DNA of 64,000 bases from Cervus elaphus (Eukaryota; Chordata; Mammalia; Artiodactyla; Cervidae): assembly GCF_910594005.1 (NCBI RefSeq), contig NC_057832.1, positions 104,109,152 through 104,173,151 on the forward strand, read 5' to 3'. The first letter of the stretch is position 1; every line of letters starts with the position of its first letter. A program made the translations under genes and the position numbers. Shown here in pieces: positions 12,868 to 25,112 of the stretch. The notes below the pieces were generated by a model. It had not been told where the DNA came from. It saw nothing but the letters and a program-made list of their open reading frames with translations, and did not search any database.

Positions 12868-15800
12868 AGATTTTGTGATTTTTTTTTTTTTTGGAGTTTT
12901 TTTGTTTTTTTTTTATTAGTTGGAGGCTAATTACTTCACAACATTTCAGTGGGTTTTGTCATACATTGATATGAATCAGCCATACAGTTACACGCATTCC
13001 CCATCCCGATCCCCTCTCCCACCTCCCTCTCCACCCGATTCCTCTGGGTCTTCCCAGTGCACCAGGCCCGAGAACTTGTCTCATGCATCCCACCTGGGCT
13101 GGTGATCTGTTTCACCATAGATAATATACATGCTGTTCTTTCGAAACATCCCACCCTCACATTCTCCCACAGAGTTCAAAAGTCTGTTCTGTACATCTGT
13201 GTCTCTTTTTCTGTTTTGCATATAGGGTTATCGTTACCATCTTTCTAAATTCCATATATATGTGTTAGTATGCTGTAATGTTCTTTATCTTTCTGGCTTA
13301 CTTCACTCTGTATAATGGGCTCCAGCTTCATCCATCTCATTAGGACTGGTTCAAATGAATTCTTTTTAATGGCTGAGTAATATTCCATGGTGTATATGTA
13401 CCACAGCTTCCTTATCCATTCATCTGCTGATGGGCATCTAGGTTGCTTCCATGTCCTGGCTATTATAAACAGTGCTGCGATGAACATTGGGGTGCACGTG
13501 TCTCTTTCAGATCTGGTTTCCTCAGTGTGTATGCCCAGAAGTGGGATTGCTGGGTCATATGGCAGTTCTATTTCCAATTTTTTAAGAAGTCTCCACACTG
13601 TTTTCCATAGTGGCTGTACTAGTTTGCATTCCCACCAACAGTGTAAGAGGGTTCCCTTTTCTCCACACCCTCTCCAGCATTCATTGCTTGTAGACTTTTG
13701 GATAGCAGCCATCCTGACTGGCGTGTAATGGCACCTCATTGTGGTTTTGATTTGCATCTCTCTAACAATGAGTGATGTTGAGCATCTTTTCATGTGTTAG
13801 CCATCTGTACATCTTCTTTGGAGAAATGTCTGTTTAGCTCTTTGGCCCATTTTTTGATTGGGTCATTTATTTTTCTGGAATTGAGCTTCAGGAGTTGCTT
13901 GTATATTTTTGAGATTAATCCTTTGTCTGTTTCTTCATTTGCTATTATTTTCTCCCAATCTGAGGGCTGTCTTTTCACCTTAGTTATAGTTTCCTTTGTA
14001 GTGCAAAAGCTTTTAAGTTTCATTAGGTCCCATTTGTTTAGTTTTGCTTTTATTCCCAATATTCTGGGAGGTGGGTCATAAAGGATCCTGCTGTGATTTA
14101 TGTCGGAGAGTGTTTTGCCTATGTTCTCCTCTAGGAGTTTTATAGTTTCTGGTCTTACATTTAGATCTTTAATCCATTTTGAGTTTATTTTTGTGTATGG
14201 TGTTAGAAAGTGTTCTAGTTTCATTCTTTTACAAGTGGTTGACCAGTTTTCCCAGCACCACTTGTTAAAGAGGTTGTCTTTTTTCCATTGTATATCCTTG
14301 CCTCCTGTGTCAAAGATAAGGTGTCCATAGGTTCGTGGATTTATCTCTGGGCTTTCTATTCTGTTCCATTGGTCTATATTTCTGTCTTTGTGCCAGTACC
14401 ATACTGTCTTGATGACTGTGGCTTTGTAGTAGAGTCTGAAGTCAGGCAGGTTGATTCCTCCAGTTCCATTCTTCTTTCTCAAGATTACTTTGGCTATTTG
14501 AGGTTTTCTGTATTTCCATACAAATTGTGAAATTATTTGTTCTAGTTCTGTGAAAAATACCATTGGTAGCTTGATAGGGATTGCATTGAATCTATAGATT
14601 GCTTTGGGTAGAATAGCCATTTTGACAATATTGATTCTTCCAATCCATGAACACGGTATGTTTCTCCATCTGTTTGTGTCCTCTTTGATTTCTTTCATCA
14701 GTGTTTTATAGTTTTCTATGTATAGGTCTTTTGTTTCTTTAGGTAGATGTACTCCTAAGTATTTTATTCTTTTTGTTTCAGTGGTGAATGGTATTGTTTC
14801 CTTAATTTCTATTTTTTCATTGTTAGTATATAGGAATGCAAGGGATTTCTGTGTGTTAATTTTATATCCTGCAACTTTACTATATTCATTGATTAGCTCT
14901 AGTAATTTTCTGGAAGAGTCTTTAGGGTTTTCTATGTAGAGGATCATGTCATCTGCAAACAGCGAGAGTTTCACTTCTTCTTTTCCTAGCTGGATTCCTT
15001 TTACTTCTTTTTCTGCTCTGATTGCTGTGGCCAAAACTTCCAACACTATGTTGAATAGTAGTGGTGAGAGTGGGCACCCTTGTCTTGTTCCTGATTTCAG
15101 GGGAAATGCTTTCAATTTTTCACCATTGAGGGTAATGCTTGCTGTGGGTTTGTCATATATAGCTTTTATTATGTTGAGGTATGTTCCTTCTATTCCTGCT
15201 TTCTGGAGAGTTTTAATCATGAATGGGTGTTGAATTTTGTCAAAGGCTTTCTCTGCATCTATTGGGATAATCATATGGTTTTTATCTTTCAATTTGGTAA
15301 TGTGGTGTATTACATTGATTGATTTGCAGATATTAAAGAATCCTTGCATTCCTGGGATAAAGCCCACTTGGTCATGGTGTATGATTTTTTTAATATGTTG
15401 TTGGATTCTGTTTGCTAGAATTTTGTTAAGGATTTTTGCATCTATGTTCATCAGTGATATTGGCCTGTAGTTTTCTTTTTTTGTGGCATCTTTGTCTGGT
15501 TTTGGAATTAGGGTGATGGTGGCCTCATAGAATGAGTTTGGAAGTTTACCTTCATCTGCCATTTTCTGGAAGAGTTTGAGTAAGATAGGTGTTAGCTCTT
15601 CTCTAAATTTTTGGTAGAATTCAGCTGTGAAACCATCTGGTCCTGGGCTTTCGTTTGCTGGAAGATTTTTGATGACAGTTTCAATTTCCTTGCTTGTGAT
15701 GGGTCTGTTAAGATCTTCTATTTCTTCCTGGTTCAGTTTTGGAAAGTTATACTTTTCTAAGAATTTGTCCATTTCATCCAAGTTGTCCATTTTATTGGCA

Positions 15801-17278
15801 TAGAGCTGCTGGTAGTAGTCTCTTATGATCCTCTGTATTTCAGTGTTGTCTGTTGTGATCTCTCCATTTTCATTTCTAATTTTGTTAATTTGGTTCTTCT
15901 CTCTTTGTTTCTTAATGAGTCTTGCTAATGGTTTGTCAATTTTGTTTATTTTTTCAAAAAACCAGCTTTTAGCTTTGTTGATTTTTGCTATGGTCTCTTT
16001 AGTTTCTTTTGCATTTATTTCTGCCTTAATTTTTAAGATTTCTTTCCTTCTGCTAACCCTGGGGTTCTTCATTTCTTCCTTCTCTAATTGCTTTAGGTGT
16101 AGAGTTAGGTTATTTATTTGGCTTTTTTCTTGTTTCTTGATGTAATCCTGTAATGCTATGAACCTTCCCCTTAGCACTGCTTTTACAGTGTCCCATAGGT
16201 TTTGGGTTGTTGTGTTTTCATTTTCATTCATTTCTATACATATTTTGATTTCATTTTTGATTTCTTCTATGATTTGTTGGTTATTCAGAAGCGTGTTATT
16301 TAGCCTCCATATATTTGAATTTTTAACAGTTTTTTTCCTGTAATTGAGATCTAATCTTACTGCACTGTGGTCAGAAAAGATGACTGGAATGATTTCAATT
16401 TTTTTGAATTTTCCAAGACCAGATTTATGGCCCAGGATGTGATCTATTCTGGAGAAGGTTCCGTGTGCACTTGAGAAAAAGGTGAAGTTGATTGTTTTGG
16501 GATGAAATGTCCTATAGATATCAATTAGGTCTAGCTGGTCCATTGTGTCATTTAAGGTTTGTGTTTCCTTGTTAATTTTCTGTTTAGTTGATCTATCCAT
16601 AGTTGTGAGTGGGGTATTAAAGTCTCCCACTATTATTGTGTTACTATTAATTTCCTCTTTCATACTCGTTAGCGTTTGCCGTACACATTGCGGTGCTCCT
16701 ATGTTGGGTGCATATATATTTATAATTGTTATATCTTCTTCTTGGATTGATCCTTTGATCATTATGTAGTGTCCTTCTTTGTCTCTTTTCACATCCTTTA
16801 TTTGAAAGTCTATTTTATCTGATATGAGTATTGCGACTCCTGCTTTCTTTTGGTCTCCGTTTGCGTGAAATATTTTTTTCCAGCCCTTCACTTTTAGTCT
16901 GTATGTGTCTCTTGTTTTGAGGTGGGTCTCTTGTAGACAGCATATATAGGGGTCTTATTTTTGTATCCATTCAGCCAATCTTTGTCTTTTGGTTGGGGCA
17001 TTCAACCCATTTACATTTAAGGTAATTATTGATAGGTGTGGTCCCGTTGCCATTTACTTTGTTGTTTTGGGTTCACGTTTATACACCCTTTCTGCATTTC
17101 CTGTCTAGAGAAGATCCTTTAGCATTTGTTGAAGAGCTGGTTTGGTGGTGCTGAATTCTCTCAGCTTTTGCTTATCTGTAAAGCTTTTGAATTCTCCTTC
17201 ATATCTGAATGAGATCCTTGCTGGGTACAGTAATCTAGGTTGTAGGTTATTCTCTTTCATTACTAGATTTTGTGATTT
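12868..17278 (-). mobile_element. Young 5'-truncated L1 with perfect 14-bp target-site duplication
   Basis: The element (12882-17264) lies between two copies of AGATTTTGTGATTT (12868-12881 and 17265-17278). The T-rich left edge is the poly(A) tail of a minus-strand insertion. It holds a short piece upstream of ORF2, nearly all of ORF2, and about 360 bases of 3' UTR. ORF1 and the 5' UTR are absent through truncation. The intact target-site copies and well-kept ORF2 point to a recent insertion. Confidence 0.96.
13245..17053 (-). pseudogene. L1 ORF2, nearly intact (one stop, one frameshift)
   Basis: ORF2p is the L1 endonuclease/reverse transcriptase. The likely start ATG is at 17053 (MATGPHLSIITLNVNG). 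A TAA at 16955-16957, in the same frame, replaces what looks like a CAA codon about 33 codons in. From Met at 16891 the frame stays open for 1033 residues: endonuclease (IYAPNIG, GDFNTPL, SDHSAVRLDL), reverse transcriptase (GTRQGCPLSPLLFN, SLFADDMILY near 14950) and thumb. A small deletion near 13795 shifts the frame after VQMAN; the remaining 182 residues, with CWRGCGEKGTLLHCWWECK, run to 13245. Total span is about 1270 codons, normal for the family. Confidence 0.94.
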
Positions 17279-17429
17279 AATTACCTATGTTTTCATGCTG
17301 CACATTTGATAATGTTGATTAACCCAAAAGTCATACATCAGGAATAATGAAAATGTTGTGATGTGACATTTAAGAAGCAGAACTGTTTCAGAGTCCTATA
17401 TTTACTGGTATTTATTTTCTTCTTTATTT

Positions 17430-19262
17430 TTTAAGATTCAAAAAATCAACTTTAGGTATACAAAATAGCACTTTCATGGCAAGAAGTCCAGAGGCTTCTT
17501 AACTGGACTAAATAGTTGATGTAATACTGTGTTAGTTTCAGGTATATAGCTTAATGATACAGTATTTTTGCAGATTAAATTCCATTATAGTTATTATAAG
17601 GTAATGGGTATAATTCCTGTACTATAGGATATATCCTTGTAGCTTATCTATTTTATATATAGTTCTTTGTATCTATTAATTGCATACCCATAATTTGTCT
17701 GTCTCAACTTCACTCTCCTCTTTGGTATCCACAAGTTTGTTTTCTATATCTGTAAACCTATTTCTCTTTTGTATGTACATCCATTTGTATTATTTTTTAT
17801 ATTCCACATAAGTGATACCATATGGTATTTGTCTTACTTCAATAAGGATAATGTTCTGTAGCTTCATACACATTGCTGCAAATGGCAGAATTTCACTCTT
17901 TTTTATGGCTGAGTAATATTTCTGTGTTTCTGCATGTGTATCATGTCTTCTTAATCCATCGTCTGTTGATGGGCATTTGGATTGCTCCCCTGGTGGCTCA
18001 GACAGTAAAGAATCTGCCTGCAGTGTGCAAGACCCAGGTTCAGTCCCTGGGTCAGCAAGGTCCCCTGGAGAAGAGAATGCCAACCCACTCCAGGATTCTT
18101 GCCTGAAGAATTCCCTGGACAGAGGAGCCTGGCAGGTTATGGTCCATGGGGTCACAAAGAGTCGGACATGACGGAGCAACTACACTCATTTTTTCACTTT
18201 GGGTTGCTTGCATGTCTTGGCTGTTATAAGTGCTGCTATGAACATTTGGGTACATGTATATTTTTTAAATTAGTGCTTTCATATTTTCCAGATGTATACC
18301 TTGGAGTGGAATTGCTGGATCATTTGATAGTTCTATTTTCCGTTTTTTAAAGAACTTCCATACTGTTTTTCCTAGTGGCTACACCAAATTTACATTCCTA
18401 CCAATATTTTACAAGGGTGCCCTTTTCTCCACATCCTCTTCAACATTTTTAATTTGTAGACTTTCCTATGATAATCATTCTGACAGGGGTGAGGTGATAC
18501 CTCATTGTGGTGTATTTGCATTTTTCTAATTATTAGCTATGTTGAGCATTTTTTCAAATGCCTCTTAGCCATCTGTAGGGCTTCTCTGGAACACTGTCTA
18601 TACAGTTACTATAGTTTGTATATTTGGGGGTATCAACCCCGTGTTGGTTGCATTTGAAAATATCCCATTTCACAGGTTGTCTTTTCATTCTGTTGATGGT
18701 GTCCTTGACTGTGCAAAACGTTTAAAATTTAGTAAGGTCTCATTTGTTTTGCTTTTATTTATTTTGCTTTGGAGTTTCATCCAAGAAAATACTGCTGATT
18801 TATGTCAAAAAGTATTCTGCCTACATTCTCTTCCAGGAGTTTTATGTCTCCAGGTCTTAGATTTAGGTCTTTAAACCACGTTTAGTTTACTTTTGTATGT
18901 AGTGTGAATGCATATAGTGTATATTTGTATATAATATTCTGATCCTGCATAGGACCCCGGAATTGGGGTGTCTAGTCTGTGGCTTGGCCTGTTTACTCCC
19001 TATGATCTCCCTTTTCCTCTTAGTCTCCTCCCAGAAGTACAGGTCCCCACCTGCTGTTTTCTCCCTGTCCTCCCCAGTTCCATGAGAATCTCGCAGCCCT
19101 GGTTGTATAGGAGATGATCTGCCAGTTTCCGGCTGGCTTTCTGTAAGAGATTTCATCTTAGAAATCTCTTGTAGATTTCTACACGTGTAGATGTAATATT
19201 TTTTGATGTGTTTGTGGCAGGAGGTGAGCCCCACACCCTCCTTCTCTGCCATCCTGACCCCC
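17430..19262 (-). mobile_element. Internally deleted L1 with nested Bov-tA
   Basis: Read on the minus strand, an L1 5' UTR (19262 to about 18945, starting GGTCAGGATGGCAGAGAAGG) is joined directly to the C-terminal part of ORF2 (about 18900 to 17900) and the 3' UTR (to about 17430). ORF1 and most of ORF2 are missing. A Bov-tA SINE lies at 17986-18197. Confidence 0.75.
17976..18208 (+). mobile_element. Bov-tA SINE with 11-bp target-site duplication
   Basis: Flanked by TTTGGATTGCT (17976-17986) and TTTGGGTTGCT (18198-18208), one mismatch. The body has the CCTGGTGGCTCAGACAGTAA head and GACATGACGGAGCAACTACA tail. Confidence 0.9.
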
Positions 19263-19444
19263 ATCTTCTATGTTCCTCTTGTTTATACCATGGATCATAA
19301 ACTCTTGGAGGAAAAGTAGATTAATAAGCTGAATTCAAAGACACATGTTAACATAACGGTGAGAAAACAGATGACGACTAGTTGTTGACATAGAGATCAA
19401 CACCAAACAGGGAGGCGTAGGGTAGCGGAAGCTCAGGCAGCCTC

Positions 19445-19690
19445 TCCCTGTGATTCAAGAGGTGGCGTAGTATGGTGATGATGAGTGTGTAGGTGCTGGC
19501 CTCAGTCTTCACGGGTTCAAATCTCGACTCCAATCTCACATATGAGTGTCTGAGGCAATTTAACTCCTCTGTGCCTAAGAAACTAGGGTAATTTTCTAAG
19601 TTTAGTGATTTGTCATGAGGATTACATCAGTTAATGTAAGCGGAGCAAGGTGCCTCACACATGGTAAATACACATTTGCTACTGCTACTA
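19445..19690 (+). repeat. MIR SINE remnant
   Basis: GGGTTCAAATCTCGACTCC, then AATTTAACTCCTCTGTGCCT, then TGAGGATTACATCAGTTAAT and GTGCCTCACACATGGTAAAT follow the MIR core order. Confidence 0.8.
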
Positions 19691-20349
19691 TTTCATGGCA
19701 TGTAATTGTTGGAATGAAACCCATCACTGCAACGGTGTTGACAATTCTGGGAAATTGATACAGATGTGTGGCCTTCATGAAAGGAGGGTGTTCATGCAGT
19801 AAACATCATTCGAAGCTATTACAGAAAATAATAAACCTCCAATAATTATCATCATATGCTCCCTCAGCTACAGAAGGCATCTGTGCACCACAGAGTCACA
19901 TGCAATAATGAAGCCAGATGCTAAGTTCTTGAAGTGCTGATTAAGAAACAATCAAACGTGAACATAACTTAATTTTAATGATGGGATGATTTTATTAAGT
20001 TAATTTGTAGATAAAGAACATCACTGAAAAGCTTTGACTATTAAATACTTCCATAGCCAGATGTGCTTTTTTCTTTCTTTTAAAGCAAAGTTCTGACATT
20101 AATACACACTCCATTCAATCATCTGTGCTCATTTATGATAGGTTATTGAATGCTGAATGTAAGACAAGGACAAAGAAACTGACTCTTTTCTGACATCCAC
20201 ATAAGTGCTCAAGTCCTTATTAATGAGGAATATTGAAGGCTGAGAAGCTGCTGCAGCATCTGTTCTTGTGTTTTGCTGCTGGTACTGGAATCACAGCGTA
20301 CCCTTAGAAGACTGCTCCACTGAAGTTATACATTTTGCTGGGGAGTTCA

Positions 20350-20564
20350 ACCATGGTTTGGGCTTCCCTCGTGGCTCAGCTGGTAAAGAATCTGCCTGCA
20401 ACGCAGGAGACCTGGGCTTGATCCCTGGGTTGGGAAGATCCCCTGTAGAAGGGAAAGGCTACCCACTCCAGTGTTCTGGCCTGGAGAATTCCATGGACTG
20501 TATACTCCATGGGGTTGCAAAGAGTCAACACAACTGAGTGACTTTCAGTTTCAGACCATGATTT
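20350..20564 (+). mobile_element. Bov-tA SINE with 10-bp target-site duplication
   Basis: Flanked by ACCATGGTTT (20350-20359) and ACCATGATTT (20555-20564). The body runs from GGGCTTCCCTCGTGGCTCAG to GAGTGACTTTCAGTTTCAG. Confidence 0.92.
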
Positions 20565-21433
20565 AGTCTCCCAAAGTGTTACATTTTTTAGGCTTTATGG
20601 TTTGTAACTTTTTAGAAATACCACCCTCTATGGGTATATGACTTGAGAGTGAAGGGGCTTCAGAAGCATCTGAGACCATTCCGAACATCCAGCTACAGGC
20701 TCAGCACTGTTTAAGAACACTGAGTCCTGTCCTTCTGATGAAGTTGTACTGTGGTACGTTTTTTTAAATTCTGACTTTTTTCTTAATTGTGTGGTTTTTA
20801 AAAAAATCTTTATTTTATACTGAAGTATAGTTGATTTACAATGTTTTGTTAGTTTGACAGGTACAGCAAAGTGATTCAGATACACACACACACCTATTTT
20901 TTCAAATTCTTTCCATTAGGTTATTATAGAGTATTGGGTAGAGTTCCCTGTGCTATACAGTAGATCCTTGTTGGTTATCTATTTTATATATAGTAGTGTG
21001 TATCTGTTAATCCCAAATTCCTATTTATTCCTCTTCCCTCCTTTCCCCTTTGGTAACCATAAATTTTCTAAGTCTGTGAGTCTGTTTTATAGATAAGTTC
21101 ATTTGTATCATTTTTTCAGATTCTACACATAAGCAATATTACATATTTGTCTTTCTCTGACTTCATTTAGTATGATAATCTCCAGGCCCATTCATGCTGC
21201 TGCAAATGGCATTATTCTTTTTAATGGCTGAGTAGTATTCCACTGTATATTTGTACCACATCCTCTATATCCGTTCATCTGTCAATGGACATTTAGGTTG
21301 CTTCCAGTGCTTGGCTGTTGTGAATAATCTTCAATGAATACTGGAGAGCATGTATGCTTTGAACTGTGACTTTCTCTGGGAATAAGCCCATGAGTGGGAT
21401 TGCTGGGTCCTATAGTAGCTCTATTTTTAGTTT

Positions 21434-24400
21434 TTAAAGGAACCTCCATACTATTCTCCATAGTGACTGTACCAGTTTACATTCCCACCAACAGTGCAAG
21501 AGGGTTTCCTTTTCCCCACACCCTCTCCAGCATTTATTGTTTCTAGGCATTTTGATGATGGTCATTCTGACTGGTGTGAGGTGATATTTCATTGTAGTTT
21601 TGATTTGCATTGCTCTAATAATTAGTGATGTTGAGCATCTTTTCTTAAGCCTGTTGGCCATCAGTATATCTTTTGTGGAGAAATGTCTATTTAGATCTTC
21701 TGCCTATTTTTTTATTGGATTGTTTGTTTCTTTGATCTTAAGCTGCATTAGCTGTTTGTAAGTTTTGGAGATTCATCTCTTGTCAGTCACATTGTTTGCA
21801 AATATTTTCTCTCATTCCATGGGCTGTCTTTTTAAAAGTTTTGTTTATGGTTACCTTTGCTGTGCAAAAGCTTTTGAGTTTAATTAGGTCCCATTTGTTT
21901 ATTTTTATTTCCATTAGTCTGGGAGACAGTTTGAAAGATATTGCTGTAATTTATGTCAAATAGTATTCTGCCTTTTTTCCTCTCAAAGAGTGTTTATAGT
22001 GTTTGGTCTTACATAGGTCTTTAATCCATTTTTATAGGTCTTTTATTCCATTTTTATTTAAAAAATCCAGTTTATTTCTGTGCATGGTGTTAAAGAATGT
22101 TCTAATTTCATTCTGCTACATGTAGCTGTCCAGTTTTCCCAGCATCACTTATTGACTGTCTTTTCTCCATTGTATATTCTTGCTTCCTTTGTGTTAGATT
22201 AATAGCCTTGAATAGTATAATCATCTTGACAATATTGATTGTTCCAAGAACGCAGTACATCTTTCCATTTGTTTGTGTTGTCTTCTATTTCTTTCATCAG
22301 TGTCTTATAGTTTTCAGAGTACAGGTCTTTTGTTTCCCTTGGTAGGCTTACTCCTACGTATTTTATTCTTTTTGATGCAATGGTAAATGGGATTGTTTCT
22401 TTCTCTTTGTCTTTCATTGCTGGTGTATAGAAATGCAACAGATTTCTGTGTATTAACTTTGTATCCTGCAACTCTACTGAATTCACTGATGAGCTCTAGT
22501 AGTTCTGGTAGCATTTTGGACTTTTCTATGTATAGTATCATGTCATTTGCCAACAGTGGCAGTTTTACTTCTACTTTTTCCAGTTTGGATTTCTTATATT
22601 TTTCTTCCCTGATTGCCGTGGTGAGGACTTCCAAAACTATTTTGAATAGAAGTGGTGAGAATGGACATCCTTGTCTTATTTCTGATCTTAGAGGAAATGC
22701 TTTCAACTTTTCACCACTGAATATGATGTTATCTATAGGTTTGTCATTTATATGGCCTTTATGATATTGAGGTAGGTTCCGTCTATGCGCATTTTCCAGA
22801 GACTATCATAAATGGGTCCATTCTGTCAAAAGCTTAATTCTGTCAAATGAATTCTGTCACTAGCTTTTTTTGTATGTATTGAGATGATCACATGGGTTTT
22901 TTCCCCCTGAATTTGTTGAGGTGGTGTATCACTCTAATTGATTTGCGGATACTGAAAAAAATCTTCATCCCTGGGATAAATCCCACTTGATCGTGGTGTA
23001 TGATCCTTTTGATGTAATGTTGGATTTAGTTTGCTAGTATTGAGGATTTTTGCCTCTAAGTTCATCAGTGATTTTGGACTGTAACTTTCTTTTTCTGTTG
23101 TATCTTTCTCTAGTTTTGCTATCAGGGTGATGGTGGCCTCACAGAATGAGTTTGGGAGTATTCCTTCCTCTGCAAGTTTTTTGAATAGTTTCAGAGGGAA
23201 AGGTGTTAACTCTTCTCTAGATATTTGCTAGAATTTGCCTGTGTAGCATCTGGTCCTGGACTTTCATATCTTGAGAGGTTTTTTTTGTTGTTGTTATTTT
23301 TTAATTTTTTAAATTTATTTTTAATTGAAGTATAATTGCTTTACAATGTTGTCTTCGTTTCTGCTATACAACAATGTGAATCAGCTATAAGTATATATAT
23401 ATATATATGCCCTCCCTCTTGAGCACCCCCCTCCCCATCCCACCCTTCTAGGTCATCACAGGGCAGCAAGTGCAGCTCCCGGTGCTATAGAGAAATTGCC
23501 ACTAGCTATCTGCTTTACAAATGGTAAATGCTACTCTCTCAATTTGTCCCACCAGCTCCTTGCCCCTCTTGGGAGTTTTAAATGACAGTTTCAACTTCAG
23601 TACTTGATTAGTCTATTCATATTTTTTTCTATTTCTTCCTAATTCAGTCTCGAGAGATCATACCTTTCTAAGGATTTGTCCATTTCTTCTAGGCTGTCCA
23701 TTTTATTGGCATATAGTTATTTGTAGTAGTCTCTTATGGTCCTTTGTATGTCTGTGATGTCCGCTAAAACGTATTCTTTTTCATTTCTAATCTTATTGAC
23801 TTGAGCCCTCTTTTTTTTCTTGATGAGTCTGGCTAAAGTTTTATCAATTTTGTTTATCTTTTCAAAGAACCAGCTTTTAGTTTCATTGATTTTTTTTCCT
23901 ATTGTTTTGTCTGTTTGTATTTCTGTCCTGATGTTTATGATTTCTTTCTTCCTACTAACTTCAGGTTTTGTTTGTTCTTCTTATTCTAGTTGCTTTGGGT
24001 ATAAGGTTAGGTTTTTTATTTCAGATTTTTCTTGTTTCCTGAGGTTAGACTGTATTGCTGTAAACTTCCCTCTTAGAACTGTTTTTGCTGACTCTCATAG
24101 GTTTTGGATTATCATGCTTTTATTTTCATTTGTATCTATGTATCTTTTTATTTCCTCTGATTTCTTCAGTGATCCATTGGTTATTTAGTAGCAGCACATT
24201 CTTCAGCCTCCATGTATTTGTTTTTTGCAGTTTTTTTTCTTATACTTGATTTCTAATCTCAGAGTTGTTGTTGGAAAAAATGCTTGATAGGATTTCAATT
24301 TTCTTAAATTTACTCAGGCTGGCTTTGTGGCACAGCATGTGACCAATCCTGCAGAATGTTCCACGTGAATTTGAACAGAATGTGTATTCTGCTGCCTTTG

Positions 24401-24434
24401 GATGGAATGCTCTATAAATATCAATTAAGGTCAT
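21434..24434 (-). pseudogene. L1 ORF2 remnant
   Basis: Broken frames hold the endonuclease piece (LIDIYRAFHPKAAEYTF, near 24430), the reverse-transcriptase piece (GCPFSPLLFKIVLEVLTTAI) with the catalytic FADD changed to LAND, and the C-terminal cysteine-rich block with the family's C-x3-C-x7-H-x4-C pattern. Inactive. Confidence 0.85.
23285..23575 (-). mobile_element. L1 3' end fragment nested in L1
   Basis: A T-rich start, AATTGAAGTATAATTGCTTT, a TA repeat and a CACAGGGCAGCAAGTGCAGC segment form a second L1 3' UTR. It interrupts the ORF2 of the host L1, which resumes after about 23575. Confidence 0.75.
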
Positions 24435-24896
24435 TGAAGGCCTGTGTTTTCTTATTTATTTTCTGCCTAGACAATCTGTCCATTGGTTTAAGTGGGGTGT
24501 TAAAGTCTCCATTATTGTGTTACTTTTGATTCCCTCTTTTATGGTTGTTAGTATTTGTTAGTATATTGAGGTGCTCCTATGTTGGGTGCATAAATATTTA
24601 TTATATTTTCTCCTTGGATCGACCCCTTGATCATTACTTAGTACCCTTCATTGCCTCTTGTAACACTCTTTAGTCTGTTTTGTCTGATACGAGTATTGCT
24701 ACTCCATCTCTCTTTTGGTTTCCATTTGCATGGAATACCTTTTGCCATCCCCTCCCTTTCAGTCTGTACATGGCCCTAGATCTGAAATGAGTCTCTTATA
24801 GCATATATTGACAGATCTTCCTTCTGTATCCATTCAGCCAGTCTGTCTTTTGGTTGGAACATTTAATCTGCTTATATTTAAGGTAATTATCAATGC

Positions 24897-25112
24897 ATGC
24901 CAAGTCACTTTGGTCATGTCCAATTCTTTGTGACCCTACATACTGTAGCCTGCCAGGCTCCTCTGTTCATGGGATTTTCCAGGCAAGAATACTGGAGTGG
25001 GTTGACATTTCCTTCTCTGGGTGATCTTTCTGACCCGGGGATCAAACCTGCATCTCTTACGTCTCCTGCATTGGCAGCTAGATTCTTTACTACTAGCACC
25101 ACTTGGAAATAT
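24897..25112 (-). mobile_element. Bov-tA SINE nested in L1
   Basis: Reverse-oriented: CAAGTCACTTTGGTCATGTC, AGGCAAGAATACTGGAGTGG, CGGGGATCAAACCTGC, then ACTAGCACCACTTGG. It splits the inter-ORF/ORF2 start of the host L1. Confidence 0.87.

Noticed and set aside
13790..16891. A 1033-residue open frame as a host gene
   Set aside because: It has L1 endonuclease and reverse-transcriptase motifs, lies between L1 target-site repeats, and continues in L1 sequence on both sides.
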